Positions 6,932-11,879 of a stretch of 11,879 nt of DNA are shown here, in pieces. The stretch comes from an uncultured Mollicutes bacterium. Its GTDB lineage: Bacteria > Bacillota_I > Bacilli_A > UBA3375. A program made the translations under genes and the position numbers. The DNA lies in contig CAMZNW010000133.1 of assembly GCA_947313935.1 (NCBI GenBank), positions 1 to 11,879 of the forward strand, read 5' to 3'. Numbering within the stretch: the first letter of the stretch is position 1; the number at the start of each line of letters is the position of its first letter. The notes beneath the pieces are model-generated. The model saw only the letters and a list, made by a program, of their open reading frames with translations. It was not told the origin of the DNA and ran no database searches.

Positions 6932-7849
6932 TTATTCCTTTTTCTCATCAATAATGAATTTTGGTCGTTGTTGTACTTCTAAATAAACTAAACTTAAATA
7001 ATATCCTATTATTCCTAAGATAAATATTATTATTCCTCCAAATATTAAATTTATTGTTAGAACAACATTTAAAATAGTTGCTTTTTGTGGGATAATTAGT
7101 TGAATTATCGTATTAATTGTACCAACAAACATTAAAATTGTTCCTAAAATCATTGATAATTTAAGAGGTATTACTGTATTTGAAAATAGACCATCTAAAC
7201 CATATAAAAATAAATTTTTAAAACCACTAAATTTACTTTTTCCATGGGATCTCTTATTCATATCAACAGGAATTGTATATGTCTTATAACCAATAAAAGC
7301 TGTTATTCCTTTTAAAAATCTTGTTTGCTCTGGCATATTAATGTAAACATTAATAATATCTTTATCCATTAATTGAAAATCTAATGCATCATTATTTATT
7401 TTGTTACTTACAAAATTATTATATACTTTATAATACATTTTAGCAATGTTATCAATTATTTTTTTATCTCGATTATTTCGATATGTTAAAACTAACTTAT
7501 ATCCTTCTAACCATTTTTCCACCATTTCATTAATATATTCTGGTGGTGTTTCTAAATCTCCATCAACAATAATTGCCGCATCATATTTATCACTAACATA
7601 AGTTAACCCTGCCAACATTGAATTTTCTTTTCCAAAATTACGTGATAAATTAATTACTTTAACTTTATCTTCTTTTTTATATAATATATCAAGTTTTTCT
7701 CTTGTCTTATCTGTTGATCCATTATTAACATATATATAATCAAAAACTATAGTTGATATTTTGTTTAAATGAGTATTTAATGTTTCACAAAGTTGTATTA
7801 TATTTTTTTCTTCATTATAAACAGGTATTATAATTGCTATATTTTTCAT
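6932..7849 (-). CDS. Family 2 glycosyltransferase, polyprenol-phosphate sugar type, with two C-terminal membrane helices
   Basis: The 305-residue protein resembles the GtrB/CsbB/YkcC and dolichol-phosphate-mannose-synthase-like group, which move a sugar from a nucleotide sugar onto undecaprenyl phosphate at the inner membrane face for later use in glycosylating wall polymers. Seen in order: IIIPVYNEE (6-14), VNNGSTDKT (41-49), LSRNFGKENSMLAGL (68-82), the acidic motif DGDLETPPE (96-104), DFQLMD (157-162), TRFLKGI (176-182), KRSHGKSKF (199-207), then helices at about 227-252 and 261-292. The nucleotide-binding motif normally written VDDGSTD has Asn in both middle positions here. AGGAG lies four bases before ATG 7849. 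A promoter-like element in the hairpin upstream could drive it. No flippase or acceptor glycosyltransferase partner lies adjacent. The sugar cannot be told from sequence. Confidence 0.88.
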   Translation of the reverse strand: MKNIAIIIPVYNEEKNIIQLCETLNTHLNKISTIVFDYIYVNNGSTDKTREKLDILYKKEDKVKVINLSRNFGKENSMLAGLTYVSDKYDAAIIVDGDLETPPEYINEMVEKWLEGYKLVLTYRNNRDKKIIDNIAKMYYKVYNNFVSNKINNDALDFQLMDKDIINVYINMPEQTRFLKGITAFIGYKTYTIPVDMNKRSHGKSKFSGFKNLFLYGLDGLFSNTVIPLKLSMILGTILMFVGTINTIIQLIIPQKATILNVVLTINLIFGGIIIFILGIIGYYLSLVYLEVQQRPKFIIDEKKE

Positions 7850-7902
7850 ATTACTCCTATATTTAATTTTTAATAATAATTTTTTATTATATTACAAGAA
7901 AA

Positions 7903-7933
7903 ATAAATTATAACAATGTTTGTTATAATTTAT
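7903..7933 (-). terminator. 13-bp AT-rich hairpin with T-run at the yitT stop
   Basis: A perfect 13-bp inverted repeat, ATAAATTATAACA / TGTTATAATTTAT with a 5-base loop AACAT on the minus strand, begins inside the stop codon region of the YitT gene. It is followed by TTTTCTTG. The position and trailing T-run fit an intrinsic terminator for the YitT gene, although only two pairs are G-C. The repeat is symmetric, so it could also be a protein-binding palindrome. Confidence 0.55.
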
Positions 7934-7935
7934 AA
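7907..7935 (-). promoter_or_regulatory. Extended -10 promoter candidate inside the hairpin, facing the glycosyltransferase
   Basis: The second hairpin arm on the minus strand contains TGT then TATAAT (7915-7907), an extended -10 box. TTATAA at 7935-7930 is a four-of-six -35 match with a 17-base spacer. Start of transcription would fall near 7900, about 50 bases before the glycosyltransferase ATG. Because the whole repeat is needed for both readings, termination and initiation here may interfere with each other. This is inferred from pattern only. Confidence 0.4.
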
Positions 7936-8835
7936 ACCTCGTAAATATGTATTTTGGAAATTACCTTCAATTGAATCAGTTACAATCAAATCAACAAATG
8001 CAAAAGGATCACATTGCTTAATTCCATATTTAAAATCTTTTATTTCATCTTTATTCACAATTGTTATAATTAAATTATTGTTTTCTTTTGTAAAACCTGT
8101 TTTAGAATCTAATACATTATAAGTTCGACCTTGTTCTAAAATATATTCACCAACTAATTCAGCTTTTTTAGTAAAAATTAATAAAGTTGTTTTTGAATTA
8201 TAATTATATACCATATCAACAATATAACTTTGTATAAATAAAGTTAACAAAATCATTACACCAGTTGTAATATCATGAGTTAATAATAAAGACCAGACTA
8301 CTACAATCATATTAATTGCTAAATTTAAAGAACCAAATGATTTACCTTTAAAAACTGACATATAAATTGCTAAAATATCCGTTCCTCCAATACAAGCACC
8401 AGAACTAATAATTAATCCCATCCCTGCCCCAATTAAAATAGAACCAGTTATTGCTGATAACATTTCAGCTGCTAAAGTTACATTTCCATTATCTAAAATT
8501 AAACTATGATCAATTGAAATTACATTAATAAAAAAGGGAATTACAAAGAAAGAAATGATTAATGTCTTCAATGTGAATTTACGTCCAATTTTTTTAAAGC
8601 CTAAAATTATAATCGGTAAATTCATTATCCAATAAGTTAATGTTTGTATTAACAAAAATGTACTATCATTTTGAGTTAAATTTATATTAAATATTATATT
8701 AATCGTTGCAGCAAATTCTTGTGAAATACCCATTAATCCTGTTGTAAACAATCCTACTGGTGTCAAAAATATATTGATACCTATAACATATATTATAGCA
8801 CCTACTAAAATTTTTGATATCATTTTTTTATTCAT
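7930..8835 (-). CDS. YitT-family membrane protein (DUF161 with DUF2179)
   Basis: YitT-family proteins are integral membrane proteins of Firmicutes with five to six helices and a soluble C-terminal DUF2179 domain; their substrate or role is not firmly established. The 301 residues match that plan: hydrophobic segments at about 8-28, 60-80, 88-107, 122-145, 168-186 and 190-210, the family hallmark SSGACIGGTDILA (144-156) with a following GKSFGSLNLAIN, and a C-terminal DUF2179 domain at about 215-290 (TTLLIFTKKAELVGEYI, RTYNVLDSKTGFTKE). Length is normal. The ATG at 8835 has GGAG seven bases upstream, and an extended -10 box lies about 37 bases upstream, so it probably has its own short transcript, closed by the hairpin over its stop codon. 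I see no functional link to its neighbours. Confidence 0.92.
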   Translation of the reverse strand: MNKKMISKILVGAIIYVIGINIFLTPVGLFTTGLMGISQEFAATINIIFNINLTQNDSTFLLIQTLTYWIMNLPIIILGFKKIGRKFTLKTLIISFFVIPFFINVISIDHSLILDNGNVTLAAEMLSAITGSILIGAGMGLIISSGACIGGTDILAIYMSVFKGKSFGSLNLAINMIVVVWSLLLTHDITTGVMILLTLFIQSYIVDMVYNYNSKTTLLIFTKKAELVGEYILEQGRTYNVLDSKTGFTKENNNLIITIVNKDEIKDFKYGIKQCDPFAFVDLIVTDSIEGNFQNTYLRGL

Positions 8836-8871
8836 TTTTTTACTCCATTCCTTTTTATATTCTTATATTTT

Positions 8872-8880
8872 ATTATATCA
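8872..8880 (-). promoter_or_regulatory. Extended -10 promoter candidate for the YitT gene
   Basis: TGATATAAT reads as an extended -10 box (TG, one base, TATAAT) on the minus strand, 37 bases before the YitT ATG and ahead of its GGAG ribosome site. No -35 match is visible at 16-18 bases. In DNA this AT-rich, TATAAT occurs by chance, so the TG extension and the position carry the call. Confidence 0.5.
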
Positions 8881-9190
8881 TATTTATAATCTTAAAGATG
8901 GAATATATATAAATATATCTATTAAATTATAATTTATTATAATATCACTTTTACGTATATAATTATAAAATTCAATATTTTAATATTGTTTATTTTAAGT
9001 TTTTTCAATTATTTTACAATCATTTTAATTTGTAAACATTCTAAACTTATTTTATCCACAATAACTTCACCATTATCAAAAGTATACTATCCTACTAAAT
9101 TTGAAAACTAATCTAATAAAATAATATATCTTTGTACCTAAACAAATTTTACTTTTTATTGTAACTCATAAATTATTTTATATATAATTA
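8881..9190. other. Long gap without a convincing gene
   Basis: These 310 bases are very AT-rich and hold no frame with a start codon and ribosome site worth calling. A small inverted repeat, CAATATT / AATATTG, sits at 8973-8988. On the minus strand, triplets from about 9075 to 9007 read TFDNGEVIVDKISLECLQIK and end in TAA, with codon choice that looks more gene-like than the surroundings. It has no start and a TAG close upstream, so it may be a decayed coding remnant or chance. No RNA gene or IS end was recognised. Confidence 0.5.
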
Positions 9191-11107
9191 TTATTGTTCA
9201 TATAGTCCTTGAATTGCATTATATATTTTTTTATCTGGTGTGAATAATTGAATTTTTTTATTAGATTTTTTAAAATCATATGCAATAGAACTATAATCTG
9301 TTATTAAATCATTGGAAATTAAAATAATCTCTTGTATATCTACAACACTATTTAAATTTATATAATCTATCTCTAAACTGTTTTTTATAACATTTCTACT
9401 ATATGGATGGATATGCACCAATAATTTATTCCCAATTGGTAGCAATTTATTAATATCACTTAACTCTACACTCCATTCATATGGACGATATGTTGGTGCA
9501 TATAATGTATATTTTATATTTATATCTAATTTATACTTCTTATGAAGAGCATGTTTTATTTTATTATTATTTTCATTTTTAATTAACCAATTAACCTTTG
9601 AATATTCTTGTTCAATTATTTTTACATTTGGAAATAAATTTTTAAATATTTGAGTATTTTCTTTTGAGACACTGACAACTTCATCCCAATATGATATTGC
9701 TTTTTCACGATTTGATATTGCATAATCAGAAAATATATTATTATAAATTGGTATATCGGTATGAATTTTTTTATATGGAAATCCATGCCATAATTTGATG
9801 AACTTTTGATTTTTTTTTTTTGTTAATAATAGATTATTCCATGTATTGAAATATATAATTTTAGATATATAAAAATGATAATATAATAATAATTTGTTAT
9901 TATAATTTATAAAATCTTTTTCATGCCATAAGCTTTTATCTTTTACTGCAAAAATTAATTTATATTCTGGATTTGATTTTTTTAATTCTAAATATTTATA
10001 TTTACTATTATCTGAATAATCCCCATAATGACTCGTTAAAAATATTTTATTTTTTCTTATTGGTAATAATTTTATACATTTAATAGCAATTTTTGTTTTC
10101 ATACCTTTTGATAACTTTAATGAATAAATAAATTTTAACAATAATATTAATATAGTATTGTATTTTATTAAAACAATTTTCTTTAATAAATCTCCAATTA
10201 AAAATCCTGATTTTGGTATATTAATTAATATTAAATCTTTTTTATATTTATTAGTTATCTTATTATACTCACCTAATATTTTTTTCATCTTTTTTTTGTT
10301 ATATCGTGGATAATTACGAATTAAATTTCCATATGTTTGATTCCAAATAGATAATAATAAATAACCGCTAGCTTGATTATTTGGAGTTTTTATAATTTCT
10401 TTAATAATATATTCATATACTTTAATACGTTCTTTTTCATTATTAAACGTATATGAAAAACCGTTATAATTTGTTCTCCATCCATAATATTTAACTTTAG
10501 TTATTTCAATTTTAGGGTTTGTTAAGAATAATTGTGTCAAAAAATAATTATCTTCATATCTAATAAACTCATCATATCTTATATTTTCTTTTTTTAGATA
10601 GTCAACTTTATATATACTCCATATTCCAGTTTGATGAACGGTGTACTTTAGTAAATTATCAATATATTTATCTCCAAATAATTCTTTACTTAAAACAAAA
10701 GGAGAACTACTAATTGTTCCTTCTTTATCAATTTTTTGTACATTACTAACAATAACATCACCAGTTTTATTACTTAAATCATCAATAATAGTTTGTAGAG
10801 TTGTTAATATATAATCATCTCCATCAATAAACATTACATATTCACTTAAAGCCATTTCAATTATTTTATTTCTTCCAACTGCTGGTGTTTTTGAATTTTT
10901 TTCATTAACATAAATTGTAAAATATGAAGAATACTTTTTTAATAACTCATTTTGTTCTAAATTAGTTGAACAATCATCAACTATAATAATATCAATATTA
11001 TTTTTTAATGTTTTATTTTTTTGCAGTTCTTTAAATAATTTTTCAAAAAGTAGTTCACAAAATGGATAATTGTTATATATTGTTATTCCTATTGTCAATT
11101 TTTTCAC
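9191..11107 (-). CDS. Two-domain family 2 glycosyltransferase / CDP-glycerol glycerophosphotransferase (TagF-like), short C-terminus
   Basis: The 638 residues join two enzymes of teichoic-acid or capsule synthesis, acting at the inner membrane face. Residues 1 to about 220 are a GT-A family 2 glycosyltransferase: ITIYNNYPF, VDDCST (43-48), the acidic motif DGDD (95-98) and RYEDNYF (183-189). Residues from about 350 are a glycerophosphotransferase domain: FIKLWHGFPYKK with His441, YAPTYR (536-541), HIHPYS with His567, and LITDYSSIAYDF (601-612). The chain ends at IQGLYEQ. Homologs usually continue about 45-60 residues after the equivalent RGxY, so the C-terminus looks truncated, with two consecutive TAA codons there. 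The start is GTG at 11107, the only non-ATG start in the window, behind AAGGA and GTAGGA; an ATG two bases upstream is out of frame. The sugar transferred, and whether it primes or polymerises, is unknown. Confidence 0.9.
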   Translation of the reverse strand: MKKLTIGITIYNNYPFCELLFEKLFKELQKNKTLKNNIDIIIVDDCSTNLEQNELLKKYSSYFTIYVNEKNSKTPAVGRNKIIEMALSEYVMFIDGDDYILTTLQTIIDDLSNKTGDVIVSNVQKIDKEGTISSSPFVLSKELFGDKYIDNLLKYTVHQTGIWSIYKVDYLKKENIRYDEFIRYEDNYFLTQLFLTNPKIEITKVKYYGWRTNYNGFSYTFNNEKERIKVYEYIIKEIIKTPNNQASGYLLLSIWNQTYGNLIRNYPRYNKKKMKKILGEYNKITNKYKKDLILINIPKSGFLIGDLLKKIVLIKYNTILILLLKFIYSLKLSKGMKTKIAIKCIKLLPIRKNKIFLTSHYGDYSDNSKYKYLELKKSNPEYKLIFAVKDKSLWHEKDFINYNNKLLLYYHFYISKIIYFNTWNNLLLTKKKNQKFIKLWHGFPYKKIHTDIPIYNNIFSDYAISNREKAISYWDEVVSVSKENTQIFKNLFPNVKIIEQEYSKVNWLIKNENNNKIKHALHKKYKLDINIKYTLYAPTYRPYEWSVELSDINKLLPIGNKLLVHIHPYSRNVIKNSLEIDYINLNSVVDIQEIILISNDLITDYSSIAYDFKKSNKKIQLFTPDKKIYNAIQGLYEQ

Positions 11108-11227
11108 ATTCCTACTTTCCTTAATTATTTTTAGAACTAAAATTTAATCTTCAATTAAATGAATTATTAATCTTTATAAATTTTTACTTATATAGTTAAT
11201 TACAATTTGATTAATTACACTAGATTT

Positions 11228-11247
11228 TTATCTTGTTTCAAAGATAA
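11228..11247 (-). repeat. Small hairpin downstream of the partial glycerophosphotransferase
   Basis: A 7-bp inverted repeat TTATCTT / AAGATAA with a 6-base loop lies 9-28 bases after the stop codon of the upstream gene. It could mark the transcript end, but on the minus strand it is followed by A residues and not T, so a standard intrinsic terminator is not supported. Confidence 0.35.
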
Positions 11248-11255
11248 GTATTATT

Positions 11256-11879
11256 TTAATTATTTTTATTATTTATTATTAAATTATATACTCGCTCTCT
11301 ATTTTTAAAATCATTTTCAAAAAGTTTATTGTGTACATTATCGTTTAAATTATTTTCTACTTCTTCTAATTTTTCACATACTTTACCAACTTTCAAATCT
11401 TCATACTTAATTGCTTGTTTATAAGTATGATGTGCATAAAAATATTCTTTATCAAATTGATAAAATAATACTTTTTGGTTTTGAATATTAATATCAATAA
11501 ATATTGATGAATAATCAGTTATTAATAACTTTGTTTTTTTTAAAATCTTACTATACTCTTCTTTTGTACTTTCTAAAATAAATTCATTTTGATATTCTCT
11601 TAAATTTTCATGTATTTTAAATACTATCTCTAAATTGTTTTCATCTGCATATGCTTGTATTTTTTTACTTTTCATTACCGCATTCCAATTGTCAATAAAC
11701 TCATCTTTTTTTTTAGGGAAATAATGACGCCATGTTGGAGCAATTAGTAAAATAGTTTTTGGTATATCGTTTGTTAATTTATCATATCTAGGTAACCCAG
11801 TTATAACCAATTGTTCACTTAAAACACTATAGTATTTTTCAACAATGCTATATTCTAATTGATTAGTTAATAACATTTT
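11256..11879 (-). CDS. CDP-glycerol glycerophosphotransferase-like protein, C-terminal part (starts outside window)
   Basis: The frame is open to the window edge, so the true start lies beyond 11879; the ATG at 11876 is only an internal Met. The ~207 visible residues are the C-terminal half of a TagB/TagF-type domain, which transfers glycerol phosphate or a similar polyol phosphate from a CDP carrier to a growing wall polymer. Motifs, counted from that Met: VITGLPRYDKL (24-34), LIAPTWRHY (44-52), KIHENLRE (87-94), and LLITDYSSIFIDI (117-129), then YQFDKEYFYAHHTYK. The usual His-Pro dipeptide reads His-Glu (89-90). Unlike its downstream neighbour it keeps a full-looking C-terminus of about 80 residues after TDYSS. 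The two enzymes side by side suggest a teichoic-acid or phosphopolyol-capsule locus that continues off the right edge. Whether it is a primase, polymerase or tailoring enzyme cannot be told. Confidence 0.88.
   Translation of the reverse strand, partial: KMLLTNQLEYSIVEKYYSVLSEQLVITGLPRYDKLTNDIPKTILLIAPTWRHYFPKKKDEFIDNWNAVMKSKKIQAYADENNLEIVFKIHENLREYQNEFILESTKEEYSKILKKTKLLITDYSSIFIDINIQNQKVLFYQFDKEYFYAHHTYKQAIKYEDLKVGKVCEKLEEVENNLNDNVHNKLFENDFKNRERVYNLIINNKNN

Noticed and set aside
7916..8122. Open frame on the plus strand opposite the YitT C-terminus
   Set aside because: It is antisense to the DUF2179 domain and has no support as a protein.
8925..9112. Plus-strand frame without stops in the long gap
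   Set aside because: It has no ATG and reads as runs of Ile, Leu and Phe, as expected by chance from T-rich sequence.
1..11879. Mycoplasma-type genetic code (TGA read as Trp)
   Set aside because: Long family-matching frames use TGG for Trp and contain no in-frame TGA, and ntdP ends with TGA at the expected length.
1..11879. CRISPR array, IS element, prophage or defence island
   Set aside because: No spaced direct repeats, transposase or integrase motifs, terminal inverted repeats or known defence domains were seen on either strand.

Overview
The window comes from a strongly AT-rich, low-GC Gram-positive-type bacterium. Every supported gene lies on the minus strand. Trp is written TGG and ntdP ends in TGA, so TGA looks like a normal stop and this is not the Mycoplasma code. 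NtdP, YitT and YlmH point to Bacilli-like Firmicutes. TagF-type CDP-glycerol transferases imply a walled cell with teichoic-acid-like polymers, and IspG implies the MEP isoprenoid route. I infer an AT-rich Bacilli or Erysipelotrichia/RF39-like lineage; the exact taxon cannot be read from this sequence.

In transcription order (right to left), the first block (about 9.19-11.88 kb) is surface-polymer synthesis. It holds the 3' part of a CDP-glycerol glycerophosphotransferase and a two-domain protein (family 2 glycosyltransferase fused to a second glycerophosphotransferase domain) that ends early. A 355-base gap without a convincing gene follows. Next come a YitT-family membrane protein and a polyprenol-phosphate-type family 2 glycosyltransferase. 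They are separated by a 13-bp AT-rich hairpin that overlaps the yitT stop codon and also carries a promoter-like sequence.

The second block (2.6-6.88 kb) begins with a tandemly duplicated extended -10 element in front of ispG. ispG overlaps a small unrecognised two-helix membrane protein. polA follows, with a single in-frame TAA that separates the 5'-nuclease half from the polymerase half while the rest of the frame stays fully open.

The last block (1-2.6 kb) is tightly packed: a RuvB-like AAA+ ATPase without the usual N-terminus, ylmH (S4 RNA-binding, ribosome-associated quality control), ntdP (nucleoside tri-/diphosphatase) and the start of tex. The short gaps and overlaps from polA to tex suggest one operon of DNA repair, RNA binding and nucleotide housekeeping. 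The best leads are the interrupted polA, the N-terminally reduced RuvB-like protein, the hairpin/promoter overlap after yitT, and the ispG-linked membrane protein. I saw no CRISPR array, tRNA, rRNA, insertion sequence or clear novel defence system.
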